From contig JAEZIB010000133.1 of NCBI GenBank assembly GCA_023416275.1, forward strand, positions 1-57,830: a stretch of 57,830 bases of DNA. The letters are read 5' to 3'. Below are positions 1 to 9,140 of this stretch, piece after piece. Position 1 is the stretch's first letter. Each line of letters begins with the position of its first letter. The DNA comes from Bacillota bacterium (GTDB lineage Bacteria; Bacillota; Clostridia; Acetivibrionales; DSM-1351). Made by a program: the position numbers and the translations under genes. Below the pieces are notes generated by a model. It made no database searches and was not told the DNA's origin. It worked only from the letters and a program-made list of their open reading frames with translations.

Positions 1-56
1 TATTTATATAAGACATTATTTTATAGTTAATTTGGAATTATGAAAGGGGTGATATA

Positions 57-269
57 ATGCAAAATCGTAAAAAGCGAGATAATATTTCTGTAGACATAAT
101 AGGTGAAAATGAAATTAAGTTTGAAAAACCAGGTGGAAACGCAGGTAAGGATCCTTTTTGCGTTTATGATCATAAAAGACATGCCGTTGGGTCAAAAATA
201 ATAAATGATGATGGAACAGAATCCATATGTACAGCGGATGGGTCTTGGAAAAATAGCAAAAACATTTGA
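57..269 (+). CDS. Small hypothetical protein
   Basis: A 70-residue protein preceded by a strong ribosome binding site (AAAGGGGTG, about 6 bases before ATG), which is the main reason to call it real. It is basic and hydrophilic with no signal peptide or membrane segment. The C-terminal half (about residues 34-67) contains two cysteines, CVYDHKRHAVGS and ESICTADGSWK, giving a short beta-rich look reminiscent of the DUF1496 type of small Cys-containing domain; that resemblance is weak. It is followed within about 30 bases by a long inverted repeat. Function unknown. Confidence 0.6.
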   Translation: MQNRKKRDNISVDIIGENEIKFEKPGGNAGKDPFCVYDHKRHAVGSKIINDDGTESICTADGSWKNSKNI

Positions 270-300
270 AGTCATAGACAATTATACCAATAAACTAATT

Positions 301-370
301 CAAAGCCAATTTAAAAGCAATTGCTGTCCAAAAACCTCAGGGATGGCATTATGCTTTTAAACTGGCTTTG
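301..370 (+). repeat. Long imperfect hairpin downstream of the small gene
   Basis: Arms CAAAGCCAATTTAAAAGCA (301-319) and TGCTTTTAAACTGGCTTTG (352-370) are complementary over 19 bp with a single mismatch. Inside the loop, GCTGTCC and GGATGGC form a second 7-bp stem that needs two G-U pairs when read as plus-strand RNA, so a transcribed RNA structure is favoured over a purely DNA palindrome. No U-run follows the stem, so it is not a standard terminator. It could be a small structured RNA, a processing or stability hairpin for the upstream gene, or a mini inverted-repeat element. Confidence 0.6.
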
Positions 371-496
371 GAGGAAACTAAGCTCTAAATTTGTTTTAAA
401 ATTCTACTTGTATCTCATTATAATAAGCAAAAATATTTATCTTTTTGAATTTTATATTAACACCTACGCCTATTTTGGCACAAAAACTTCCAGCCA

Positions 497-1237
497 CTAA
501 TCATTTGTTAAATCTCCACTTCCGCTTATAGATATTTGTTCTCCAAGATAAGTAGGCTCAGGCTTGATAATTACATTGAAAAAGTCCTTTACTCTGGCTA
601 ATATTTCTCTAAAGCTCATTCTCATCTGCCCTGCATACCTCCTTGGATTAGAAGCAACACCATATGCATCTATTCCTAGCTTGTCAGCAATATACAGTGC
701 CCTATACAAATGATATTTCTGCGTTACAATTATTATTTTTTTAGCTTCAAAAATATCTCTGGCACGATATATACTTTCATATGTAGAAAAGCCTGCATGA
801 TCCATAAAAATATGCTCTGAGGTTATACCTCTATCAATGGAAAATTGCTTCATGACATTAACTTCATCATATTCTTTTCTACCATGATCGCCACTCATAA
901 GTAATCTGTCAGAAGCTCCATTTTTGTATAATTTAACACCTTGTAAAAGCCTATCCTCAAGCATAGCACTTGGATTTCCATTATTCCAAACACCAGCTCC
1001 TAATACAAGTATGCAGTCAGCATCTATAGAGGCTGCTTTTTCTTCAGTAATAATCTTATCCTTAACAGATACCTTAACATATAAGTTAATAACTAGTGTG
1101 AATGCCAAAGCTAATAATCCGGTAACTATCAACAAAAATATGCTAATTAAAAGCTTTTTCTTTGTTTTTTTCTTTGCGTTTTTTTCACCTATTTCTTTTC
1201 TGTTCTTTTTAATTATATTATGTTTGTTCTTCGTCAT
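497..1237 (-). CDS. YdcF/SanA/ElyC-family membrane-anchored protein
   Basis: 246 residues. A very basic N-terminal 28 residues is followed by one transmembrane segment (about 29-53), then an extracytoplasmic DUF218 domain: DCILVLGAGVW near residue 74, a SAMLEDRLLQG segment, LMSGDH, a central IFMDHAGFSTYESIYRAR stretch and IIIVTQKYHLYRAL. These blocks and their order are diagnostic for the YdcF/SanA/ElyC family, which is linked to envelope and peptidoglycan barrier functions in other bacteria; the chemistry is not settled. A weak Shine-Dalgarno (AAGGGA) precedes the ATG. It stands alone on the minus strand, so context adds nothing to the function. Confidence 0.82.
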   Translation of the reverse strand: MTKNKHNIIKKNRKEIGEKNAKKKTKKKLLISIFLLIVTGLLALAFTLVINLYVKVSVKDKIITEEKAASIDADCILVLGAGVWNNGNPSAMLEDRLLQGVKLYKNGASDRLLMSGDHGRKEYDEVNVMKQFSIDRGITSEHIFMDHAGFSTYESIYRARDIFEAKKIIIVTQKYHLYRALYIADKLGIDAYGVASNPRRYAGQMRMSFREILARVKDFFNVIIKPEPTYLGEQISISGSGDLTND

Positions 1238-1390
1238 AGTTTTATCCCTTATATTGGTTCCAACAAATTTATATATATTTATAACAAATAAACTTCGCTT
1301 GATAAAACAATTCGCTACACTGCTACAATTATATAATATTTTGTTAATATTTACATCATTTTTGACCGTTTTAGTGAATTTTTATATATA

Positions 1391-1490
1391 AGAGGCAAGA
1401 GAATGTCCCCCTCTTCTATAATAGCGGGTACCGCTTTGGTTTTCAGGCGGTGAGAATATCTCCCGCCCCGCTTACACGCCTAGACTCAAA
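1391..1490. other. GC-rich structured island upstream of metF
   Basis: The 369-bp gap 1238-1606 is AT-rich except for about 1415-1485, which is strikingly GC-rich. It holds AGCGG-GTA-CCGCT (1423-1435) and GGCGGTGAGAATATCTCCCGCC (stem 1446-1467 with one bulged T). The first arm AGCGGG can also pair with CCCGCT near 1466-1472, which would close a multibranch structure. It has no match to riboswitch consensus that I recognise (THF, SAM, cobalamin). A remnant hairpin end of an IS200/IS605-type or TnpB-associated element is an alternative. The rest of the gap shows nothing clear. Confidence 0.4.
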
Positions 1491-1606
1491 ATATAAACAC
1501 GATTTTTTCCAATTTTTTTACCATGTATAAATAGTATAATTATACTTATGTGATATAATTAATTAGAGAAAATGAATCAGTAGACATGACTAGATAGGAG
1601 TTTATA

Positions 1607-2470
1607 ATGATTAAAGATATTTACAGTTCCAAGAAAAATGTATTTTCTTTAGAGGTCTTTCCACCAAAAAAGGATGATGACTTTCCAGTGCTTTTTAGTA
1701 CTCTAGATGAACTTAAAAAATTAAAACTCGACTTTATTAGTATTACGTATGGAGCAGGAGGAAGTACTAGTAAAAGAACTCTGGATATTGCTTCCTATGT
1801 TCAAAACAAATGTAATATAGAAGCACTTGCTCACCTAACCTGTGTATCCTTAGATGAATACTCTTTTAGCAAATATTTCGACGAGCTAAAAACTAATCAA
1901 ATCAACAATGTTTTAGCTCTCAGAGGTGATCGTCCAAAAGACATGACTGATGAAATTTTTTTTAACAGACCATATAAATATGCTATAGACCTTGTTAACC
2001 TTTTAAAGCAAAAATCAGGAACATGTATTGGCGGTGCTTGTTACCCAGAAGTACACCCTGAATCCCGTAATCAGGAGGAAGATTTATATTTCTTGAAATC
2101 CAAAGTAGAGGCAGGCGTAGACTTCTTGCTTACACAGCTGTTCTTCGATAATAATAAATTCTATAGCTTCTATGAGAAAACTAGAAACCAAGGCATAACT
2201 GTCCCAATTTCAGCGGGAATCATGCCTATTACAGCTCCAAGTCAAATACATACTATAGTTAATTTGTCCGGTGCATCAATACCAGAGGAGTTAAAAGCGA
2301 TATTTACTAAATATGAGAACAATCCTGAGGACTTCAAAAAAGCAGGTATAGAATATGCTACTAAGCAAATATCCAATTTACTCAATTTCGGTGTTCAGGG
2401 CATACACCTTTACACACTTAACAAAGCCGATGTCAGCACTGCAATTTTTGAGAATCTGGGGTTGAGGTAA
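1607..2470 (+). CDS. metF: Methylenetetrahydrofolate reductase
   Basis: 287 residues, the normal length for bacterial MetF. It reduces 5,10-methylene-THF to 5-methyl-THF using FAD, feeding methionine synthesis and one-carbon flow. Family blocks are clear: SLEVFPPKK near the N terminus with the conserved Glu, SITYGAGGSTSKRTLDIA, EALAHLTCV, NNVLALRGDRPKD, IGGACYPEVHPES, KVEAGVDFLLTQLFFDNNKF and VPISAGIMPITAPSQI. The C terminus ends at the usual GVQGIHLYTLNK strand. The start has a good ribosome site (ATAGGAG, 8 bases). It is monocistronic, with an intrinsic terminator right after the stop. Confidence 0.95.
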   Translation: MIKDIYSSKKNVFSLEVFPPKKDDDFPVLFSTLDELKKLKLDFISITYGAGGSTSKRTLDIASYVQNKCNIEALAHLTCVSLDEYSFSKYFDELKTNQINNVLALRGDRPKDMTDEIFFNRPYKYAIDLVNLLKQKSGTCIGGACYPEVHPESRNQEEDLYFLKSKVEAGVDFLLTQLFFDNNKFYSFYEKTRNQGITVPISAGIMPITAPSQIHTIVNLSGASIPEELKAIFTKYENNPEDFKKAGIEYATKQISNLLNFGVQGIHLYTLNKADVSTAIFENLGLR

Positions 2471-2479
2471 TCAATAACC

Positions 2480-2516
2480 AATGGCACAGATATTAATTTA
2501 TCCTGTGCCATTTTTT
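2480..2516 (+). terminator. Intrinsic terminator of metF
   Basis: AATGGCACAG (2480-2489) pairs perfectly with CTGTGCCATT (2503-2512), closing a 13-base loop and followed by TTTT. It lies 10 bases past the metF stop. Confidence 0.88.
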
Positions 2517-2569
2517 ATGTTAAAATGATTTAAATAGGCTTCTTAGCATTTCTCTCTATAAAAATACAA

Positions 2570-2598
2570 AAACAATAAAAGCCCCGTTGCAACGGAGC
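2570..2598 (-). terminator. Intrinsic terminator of the beta-helix gene (minus strand)
   Basis: Read on the minus strand, GCTCCG and CGGGGC pair (one G-U) around TTGCAA and are followed by TTTTATTG. It sits about 160 bases past the stop of the minus-strand beta-helix gene. Confidence 0.65.
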
Positions 2599-2759
2599 TA
2601 ATATTGAAATAAATAGGAGAAAATAAGATAAAAAAATCTATATCTAAATTATAACTGTCCTATGTTAATAATTTTTGATGATTCTATGAATTCTGTGTGA
2701 ACTTTTGAATAATATTATCTATATATCTTAACAAAAACCCTTACACATTTATTAATTGC

Positions 2760-4694
2760 TTAGCCCCATACCTTGATGCGGTTAAAGCCCTCTTTTAGTC
2801 CTTGAAAAGGCCCTACCACAGACTTTTCTGCTCTAGGAGTTCCAGTATAATCGGTATCAATTACAATCTGATTACCGTTAGGATCATCAAATATGGCATC
2901 AACTATTCGTACTGTACCAAGTGTCTCAGTGGAAACAACTTTTGACGGTATGTCCAGCAATTCCTTTGCCACATTCATTTCAAGATATACTTCCTTACCC
3001 TCTTCAATAATTTTTACATTGGGATTAAAGGATTTGTCAGTATAGCTGTCCTGTTCACGGTTAAAGCCTTCAGCTCCGTTTAGATAAGCATTTGCAGATA
3101 TATATACCGGCTGTTCAACTTTAATAAATAATTCATGGTCTCCAACACCTAGGCTGAGTATTTGAGCAACATACTCCTCATATGAGGCTGGATTAGCATT
3201 AAAGCCCGCAGTTCCACAGCTCTCAACACCTTCTCCACCAACGAAAATGTTGTTGAAAAAGCGGTCATCACCGCCATACACCACAGCCACACCTGCCGCT
3301 TCTGTGGTATGAGGGAAGTGATAAGGCGTAGCCCTATCCAGTACCTTGTTCAAATACATCTTGCCACAAGAGAGGTTATTGACATATGCTCCTCCTTGTG
3401 AAAAATTATCAAAAGAATAGTCCGAAGCAAAAATGTTGTTATCCACCAAATATGGACCATGGCTAACCTCTACCATCAAATCACGGTCATTATTGTAGTA
3501 GAGATTATTGTTTACACGTACACCCTGTGCCTGCCAATCAAGCCAAGTACCCAACGTACAGTTGTGAATTCGATTGTGATGTATCTTCACGTCAATTGGT
3601 GCATGAAGCTTTATGCCTGCTATTTCATAGCCGTAATACTCATGCTTAACTGCAATATTGTAAATATGGTTGTTGTAAATTTCGCTGAAGGCACAACCCA
3701 TATGCCCTACAATACCATTTTGTCCACAGTCATAAATCACATTATTACGGATAATATGAGAACCAATCTTTTCCTTGCTCCAGCCAATCTTTAGTCCACG
3801 GAATACAGCTTCCATCTGATACTGATATCCTGGCTTCTGATGCCTTCTAGAACTGAGATTGTGGCCTGTAGACGCTTCTTTGCCAATACTGATAGCACTA
3901 CATTTTGCATCGTGTATAATATTATTTTCAATAATCCAACCTTTACTCCAATTTGCACCTAAAAGCCCAGGCTGATCTGCTGTCGGAGGTGTCCAAGGGC
4001 ATGCAGCTTGAGCCATTTCAAACCCTCTAACAGTAATGTAATTCATGCCTGTTTTTACTGGGTAAAAGCAGCATTTTCTCACATTTATTTCAACCAACTC
4101 TTTATTCGGATCAACACCGTGGAAATTTGCGTAAATAGTTGTATTTTCGTTATCCACTTCACAATACCACTGATATATCGTTTGCTCAGGATGCAGAATT
4201 TTTTCAAACTTTCCAGTCCACGGCATAACAACTATCCCAGTACGCTGGGTTGGATTCTTAACCTCTTCCAAAGAATGAGTTTCATAAAAAGAAACTCCAT
4301 TTAAGTATACATCTCCAAGATGGAGGTAAATACCAGGCGTATAAAGCAGCCAATCACCTGTCAAGATCTCTTTGTAAGGATTGTAATCACCAAAGAAGGA
4401 ATTTGAGAGAACCACTTTCCATACCGACCCCTCTAGCTTTTCCCAGCTCTGAATTCTCTCTGAACCCTTAATAACAACCTTTTCACCCACGGCTGCTTCA
4501 TAAGTAATTCTACTCACATTGCTATAACCGCTATGATTAGGCTTTACCCATTCTCGATATTCACCTTCATGAACTATGACCTTATCCCCAGTCTCCGCAA
4601 CTTCAGCTGCTTTAGAAATTGATCGAAAAGGATGTTCTTTGGTACCCTCTGCAAAATCGCAACCTGTAACCGCCACATGATATTCCTTTTTCAT
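2760..4694 (-). CDS. Right-handed parallel beta-helix protein (possible GH141-like carbohydrate-active enzyme)
   Basis: 644 residues from the ATG at 4694. An upstream GTG at 4700 directly abuts the Shine-Dalgarno GGAGGA, so the ATG 7 bases downstream is the better start. The N terminus reads GTKEHPFRSISKAAEVAETG then VIVHEGEYREWVKP, the classic opening of DUF1565/beta-helix carbohydrate enzymes. The middle (about 250-430) has repeated N-N-x-I-x-D/N turns such as IIENNIIHDA, IIRNNVIYDCG and IYNNHIYNIAV, typical of pectate-lyase-like coils. No signal peptide is visible, so it probably acts inside the cell on imported oligosaccharides. The opening resembles GH141 proteins, but this subfamily is a guess from memory of the family, not a demonstrated match. 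Confidence 0.78.
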   Translation of the reverse strand: MKKEYHVAVTGCDFAEGTKEHPFRSISKAAEVAETGDKVIVHEGEYREWVKPNHSGYSNVSRITYEAAVGEKVVIKGSERIQSWEKLEGSVWKVVLSNSFFGDYNPYKEILTGDWLLYTPGIYLHLGDVYLNGVSFYETHSLEEVKNPTQRTGIVVMPWTGKFEKILHPEQTIYQWYCEVDNENTTIYANFHGVDPNKELVEINVRKCCFYPVKTGMNYITVRGFEMAQAACPWTPPTADQPGLLGANWSKGWIIENNIIHDAKCSAISIGKEASTGHNLSSRRHQKPGYQYQMEAVFRGLKIGWSKEKIGSHIIRNNVIYDCGQNGIVGHMGCAFSEIYNNHIYNIAVKHEYYGYEIAGIKLHAPIDVKIHHNRIHNCTLGTWLDWQAQGVRVNNNLYYNNDRDLMVEVSHGPYLVDNNIFASDYSFDNFSQGGAYVNNLSCGKMYLNKVLDRATPYHFPHTTEAAGVAVVYGGDDRFFNNIFVGGEGVESCGTAGFNANPASYEEYVAQILSLGVGDHELFIKVEQPVYISANAYLNGAEGFNREQDSYTDKSFNPNVKIIEEGKEVYLEMNVAKELLDIPSKVVSTETLGTVRIVDAIFDDPNGNQIVIDTDYTGTPRAEKSVVGPFQGLKEGFNRIKVWG

Positions 4695-5101
4695 ATGCAC
4701 TCCTCCGTATAATTAGCCATTTTGGTAATTTGCAATCACTAGTTATTATTTTTCTAAAAATGAATTTTATCCGTCGACGTCTTGCTATATATGAATTTTA
4801 GCACATATTATTTTATAATACTTGTCAGATATTATTATTTTTTAGGCATATATTGCGTTTGAAAGGATACTTTTGATTTTTTATGAAGAGCTTATAATAA
4901 TTACAATCAAATCCAATGTATTTAAAACATTACCATTTGTATCTCAATATATCATATTAAGATACAGTGTTATGTTACTTAAAAACATGGGATTTTAGTA
5001 ATGTTACCAATAGCTGATTAGAACTTGCTGATTGGATAAGTAGCTTAAAAAATGCGAAGTTTAAGTAAATTAAAGATACAGCTTATGTAATTGTGCTGCA
5101 A
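4695..5101. other. Intergenic region, no gene
   Basis: About 400 bases of AT-rich sequence. The first bases carry the beta-helix gene ribosome site. A short inverted repeat GTATCT/AGATAC lies at about 4938-4964, and TTACTTAAAA/TTTTAGTAA at about 4976-5004 could form a weak hairpin. I see no convincing ORF or clear terminator for either neighbour. Confidence 0.4.
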
Positions 5102-6298
5102 CTATTTTTTTAGTTTTCTAATTATTATTATCCCAAGTACTACCGCAATTGCGCCAAGTACAATATTAAAAACCAGCTTTAGGTCAAGCTGCTGTTTATT
5201 ATTAACTGTAGATGTTTTCTTCGTGATTTCCTTAATGCTTAAAACATCATAGCCTTCCTTCAAAATTTGATCCTTGTAGTTTGAAATATCATAGTTCTTT
5301 GGTGCAATACTTTCGCTATTTCCGTATCTTAGTGTGTATTCATCTGCTACAGAGCCATCAAATACCAACTCATCAACTAGATATTTTACTTCAACTCCTA
5401 ATATTTCTATAGGCTTATCATCTTTATTGTCTATTATAATTTCTGCTGTATCATTAGTTACTCTGTACTGTCCCAGTGATATGGTCAGGTCTTTATACTT
5501 TGTGTTTTCAAACTCCAAATTATAAAGCATTTTGGACTCAAAGCCATTAAAGGTAACCAACCTTTTAAACCTGCTATCTGTTTTAAGAGTAATTCTACTG
5601 AGCTTTAAATTTTTAAGATTATTTAACTTTACAACAGTTGTATTTTCCCTCTCCTCAGTGGTAAACTTAGGAGCAATTGAATCTGTAAAGTACTCTTGCT
5701 CTTGAATAACATTATTGTGTTCTAGCGTAACTTTATTAAATGAAATTTTCTCTAAATTATTTGATATTTTAAAACGGTAATGAGTGTATTTATTTATACC
5801 ATCAAAAGCTACTTCTAGCTTTCTATTTCCATCAACATTATAAATGATATCCTCTTGAACTCTTTCCCATTTAATATTGTCATAGCTTCCGAAAATTTCA
5901 ATTTCCTTTGCGAAATTTTTATTTTCAGTTTCCACTTTGATTAATGATGCTGTAACATCCTCATCTTGAGGCGTTTTTAGTGTATAATCAAAATAAAAAT
6001 AATTGTCTTTTACAAAGGAATTAATTTCCTTCATTTCATAGACAGTATTAAGTATAAAGTCACTTTCCTCTGAGCCATTTATAAAATAAGGTATTGGTTC
6101 ATTTTCCTTACTATACAGCTCTATATCTGCCATGTTCCCCTGTATATTATTATATATTTCAGAAGTAAGCCGTACTGACTTATATTTTTTATTTCCACTG
6201 TTTTCAATACTGGCACTATATGAAAAATCAATTGCATATATACCTGTATAGCTTAAAGTAAGCAATATCACTACACTAGCTATTATCCTTTTTATCAT
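5102..6298 (-). CDS. DUF3999-like membrane-anchored extracytoplasmic protein
   Basis: 398 residues: N-terminal signal peptide (MIKRIIASVVILLTLSYTG, mature from about residue 23), a large beta-rich ectodomain, and a C-terminal membrane anchor (LVFNIVLGAIAVVLGIIII followed by RKLKK). The architecture matches DUF3999 proteins, which in other bacteria sit next to a DUF2339 multispanning protein; here the gene overlaps the DUF2339 gene by 23 bases and follows it in the same transcript. Function is unknown; the pair is presumed to form an envelope complex. The family call rests on context and architecture more than on motifs. Confidence 0.7.
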   Translation of the reverse strand: MIKRIIASVVILLTLSYTGIYAIDFSYSASIENSGNKKYKSVRLTSEIYNNIQGNMADIELYSKENEPIPYFINGSEESDFILNTVYEMKEINSFVKDNYFYFDYTLKTPQDEDVTASLIKVETENKNFAKEIEIFGSYDNIKWERVQEDIIYNVDGNRKLEVAFDGINKYTHYRFKISNNLEKISFNKVTLEHNNVIQEQEYFTDSIAPKFTTEERENTTVVKLNNLKNLKLSRITLKTDSRFKRLVTFNGFESKMLYNLEFENTKYKDLTISLGQYRVTNDTAEIIIDNKDDKPIEILGVEVKYLVDELVFDGSVADEYTLRYGNSESIAPKNYDISNYKDQILKEGYDVLSIKEITKKTSTVNNKQQLDLKLVFNIVLGAIAVVLGIIIIRKLKK

Positions 6299-8810
6299 TA
6301 GAAATCACCCCACTTATTGTATCTATTCTCTTATTAAAATATTGGTAAACAAAGGAGATGGCAATTAAGGTAACACCAAACACAAAATATGATACTATTC
6401 TATAGCCTTGTGACAGGAAGGAAAGATCAATTATAAACAGCTTTGCTACGGCCAATATACACATTCCAAGCCCAAATCTCCGTATTAGTACATATCTCTT
6501 TATAAAGCCAAAGGTAATCCATGCAAGAGCAGTAATCAAATATATAATGCTTATTGCCGCGTTATTCATTTCAAGCTTAAATTGAGTTATCAAATTTTGT
6601 GTTAAAATTACTACAAAATAGAAGGATATTATTAGTGGATACCATTCTATTCCTAGCTTTTTTTCTGTAACAAGGGTCAATACTAAATCCCTTACCACTA
6701 AAATTGACAGCAAGGCTATAACTGCTAATTCTATTGTGCCAATTATGCTTATTGACAAAGGCACTTCATTCAAATGCCCTATTACCGGGGAATTGAAGTT
6801 TAAAACAAATAGTATTATTAAGCCCATAGCATAAATTATTGTAGATAGCACCTTCATAAACCTGTCTAAAAGAACTTTTATTCTTGGAATAATATATGCA
6901 AGTACAAAACTAACTAAAACAATGGCAGCAGTAATTAAATAATCCACGTCAAAGCTGCTGTGCACCAGCAACTCCGATAAAAGCTCACTTAATTTTATAC
7001 CTATAATATACATTGAAAAAAACCATATGTTTATAGTAACAGCATACTTAAATAGCTTTATTTGTTTCCCTAGCAGGTTATTTTTATATATCAAGGCACC
7101 CATAATAACAATGCTTCCAACAGTAATAGATAAATATTTATAAACAAACAAAGAGCTGCTTATATTTGTCAAGTCAAATATGATAAATGCCAATAGACAT
7201 AGCAAGGATACTATGGTACCAGTGCGTTTAAATGCTTTTATTTCTTTGAATATTCCGTAGGAAAGAATTGCAACACCTTCAACTAACCAGCCTAGTGACA
7301 GCCATACGCGTCCAAACTGGAATGGTATTATCATAACAACAAATGTAAGCCCTGTAATATAAAATAATGCCCTTGCTTTTTTTTCATTAGGCATAAGCTT
7401 CTCAACAAATCTGCCCAATGCTGTGTATACAACTGCAAAAGCAGCAGCAAGCATACCTGTATAATCCGATAAATTGACAGTATAAAATAAGGAATATAGA
7501 AACAATGCACTTATAACTGTATTTAATGCTAACAATACAATATCTGAGGTTTTAAAGCCTAGTTTTTTCTTAAGGGTTCCAACCACTGGAACAAGTGTAT
7601 ATATAGCAAATACAAAAGTGATATACAGAATTGTTATAATATCATCCAATAAAACAGGAGCACCATAGCTTCTTGCTTCAATCGTAATAGCAGCAATATA
7701 AAGAGAGCCTAAAACATTCAGCCAAAACCCAATATACGCTGTTATTCTCCACTTTTTATTTATTGATATAATAAGTGCTAAAACATTTAGTATAACGAAA
7801 TATACCATTGCACCATATATCATAGATTTGCTTCCGGTAATTGAAAAAATGGGCAGATATCCACCTACCATTGCAAACGCCGAAATAGTTTGAGAATTAT
7901 ACCTCTGAGACAAAACAAAGGCTCCTGCTGTTATAAGAACACACAGCCCTAAAGCTGGGTACTTTGCGATAACCTCAAATTTGAAGAAGCTTAGTGCCAA
8001 TGCCACATATAATATTGCAATACCGCCACTTGTAATACCCAGCGAAAAAACATTTGGTTTTTTGCGGTTGAGAATTTCCCCTGCTACTAGCAGAAGTCCC
8101 CCTATCATGAATGCAAAAATGCATTTTAGCACATCTGGCAATTTGAAATAGGTAAATTGTGACGCGGCAATTACACCAATGATTAGTAATAGAATACCCA
8201 ACTTATTAATAATATTTAGTCCAATAAAGGATTCAATGTTATTCTGTTTTACACGTTCCTTTATTTCATGCTCTGTAACCTGTTCATTCCTAAGCTTTGC
8301 TAATTCAGCAATTCTAACCTCATCAAACGCTTTGGCATTTTTTTGAAGCTCTGCTCTAGCAGCTGTTACTTTGGCATTTAGCAGCTTTTGAAGCTCATCA
8401 ATCCTGGTGTACATATCGTCTGAAATGTCTATTCTATTTTGTCTTAATATGCCAGCCATGTCATCAATCCTCTTTTTAACTGACATTTCATAGCTGGTTA
8501 ATCGGTTTAGTTCACCTTGAATATTAGAGCTATAGTAAGCCTCTAATTTTTTAGTTGTAGAATTTAATATCTGAATTTTCTCATTATAAAGCTGTTCATA
8601 TATAGCATTTCTCAGATTTTTGTTTTCTTCTGATATACTTAAATTGTCGTCTTTTTCTTTTTTTAGTGAGGCTTTACATTGTAAAAGCTCTGTCTTTAAG
8701 CTTTGATTTTCAGTTACCAAATCACTTGCTTCAATACGAGAAATTTCACGTTGCAAATCAGATAGAGTTTCCTTTTGTTTTGCAAGAAGGTTTTTTAAAT
8801 TATCAACCAT
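6276..8810 (-). CDS. DUF2339 multispanning membrane protein
   Basis: 844 residues. Residues 1-180 are soluble and strongly coiled-coil (repeated Leu/Glu/Lys heptads). From about residue 198 there follow some 20 or more hydrophobic segments with little soluble sequence between them, starting with NIINKLGILLLIIGVIAASQ, a block characteristic of DUF2339. A good ribosome site (GAGGAGA) precedes the ATG. Its stop overlaps the start of the DUF3999-like partner, so translation is probably coupled. Role unknown; large size, many helices and a cytoplasmic coiled coil suggest a structural or transport-like envelope component. Confidence 0.85.
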   Translation of the reverse strand: MVDNLKNLLAKQKETLSDLQREISRIEASDLVTENQSLKTELLQCKASLKKEKDDNLSISEENKNLRNAIYEQLYNEKIQILNSTTKKLEAYYSSNIQGELNRLTSYEMSVKKRIDDMAGILRQNRIDISDDMYTRIDELQKLLNAKVTAARAELQKNAKAFDEVRIAELAKLRNEQVTEHEIKERVKQNNIESFIGLNIINKLGILLLIIGVIAASQFTYFKLPDVLKCIFAFMIGGLLLVAGEILNRKKPNVFSLGITSGGIAILYVALALSFFKFEVIAKYPALGLCVLITAGAFVLSQRYNSQTISAFAMVGGYLPIFSITGSKSMIYGAMVYFVILNVLALIISINKKWRITAYIGFWLNVLGSLYIAAITIEARSYGAPVLLDDIITILYITFVFAIYTLVPVVGTLKKKLGFKTSDIVLLALNTVISALFLYSLFYTVNLSDYTGMLAAAFAVVYTALGRFVEKLMPNEKKARALFYITGLTFVVMIIPFQFGRVWLSLGWLVEGVAILSYGIFKEIKAFKRTGTIVSLLCLLAFIIFDLTNISSSLFVYKYLSITVGSIVIMGALIYKNNLLGKQIKLFKYAVTINIWFFSMYIIGIKLSELLSELLVHSSFDVDYLITAAIVLVSFVLAYIIPRIKVLLDRFMKVLSTIIYAMGLIILFVLNFNSPVIGHLNEVPLSISIIGTIELAVIALLSILVVRDLVLTLVTEKKLGIEWYPLIISFYFVVILTQNLITQFKLEMNNAAISIIYLITALAWITFGFIKRYVLIRRFGLGMCILAVAKLFIIDLSFLSQGYRIVSYFVFGVTLIAISFVYQYFNKRIDTISGVISNDKKDNS

Positions 8811-9140
8811 TAATATTAATTCTCCTCCAATATTCTCTTACTATATACAATACTATAGGAAAAGCCACTTAATGCTATGTTCATCAACGCTAATATCAGT
8901 ATTTTAGTAACTGTAACATAGCATCACTACTGGTCTTTATTAATATATAATATTGTTTTTCGTGGTTTCAGCTAGTTTATGTAAGAAAGACTAGTATTTT
9001 AGCTTAATAGCTATATTATACAATAAATATTATTCTGTTAATACAGTAATGTGAGTAAAATACTCGCAAGTTTGATCAACTTATCCAATAAGAAGTATTA
9101 TAGGTAGAAGAAAATTTTATTATTGGCTTGTTGCTATTAC
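8811..9140. other. Intergenic region with a 10-bp inverted repeat
   Basis: 330 AT-rich bases holding the DUF2339 promoter region. A perfect inverted repeat ATGCTATGTT (8872-8881) and AACATAGCAT (8915-8924), 33 bases apart, is the only clear structure; it is not followed by a T-run. It could be an operator or a small hairpin in the leader of the DUF2339 gene. Confidence 0.4.

Noticed and set aside
924..1391. 155-residue plus-strand ORF opposite the YdcF-like gene
   Set aside because: Antisense shadow: hydrophobic by virtue of the AT-rich complement, without a ribosome site, and overlapping a clear family gene.
1391..1606. THF or SAM riboswitch upstream of metF
   Set aside because: No match to the conserved core of either class despite clear secondary structure.
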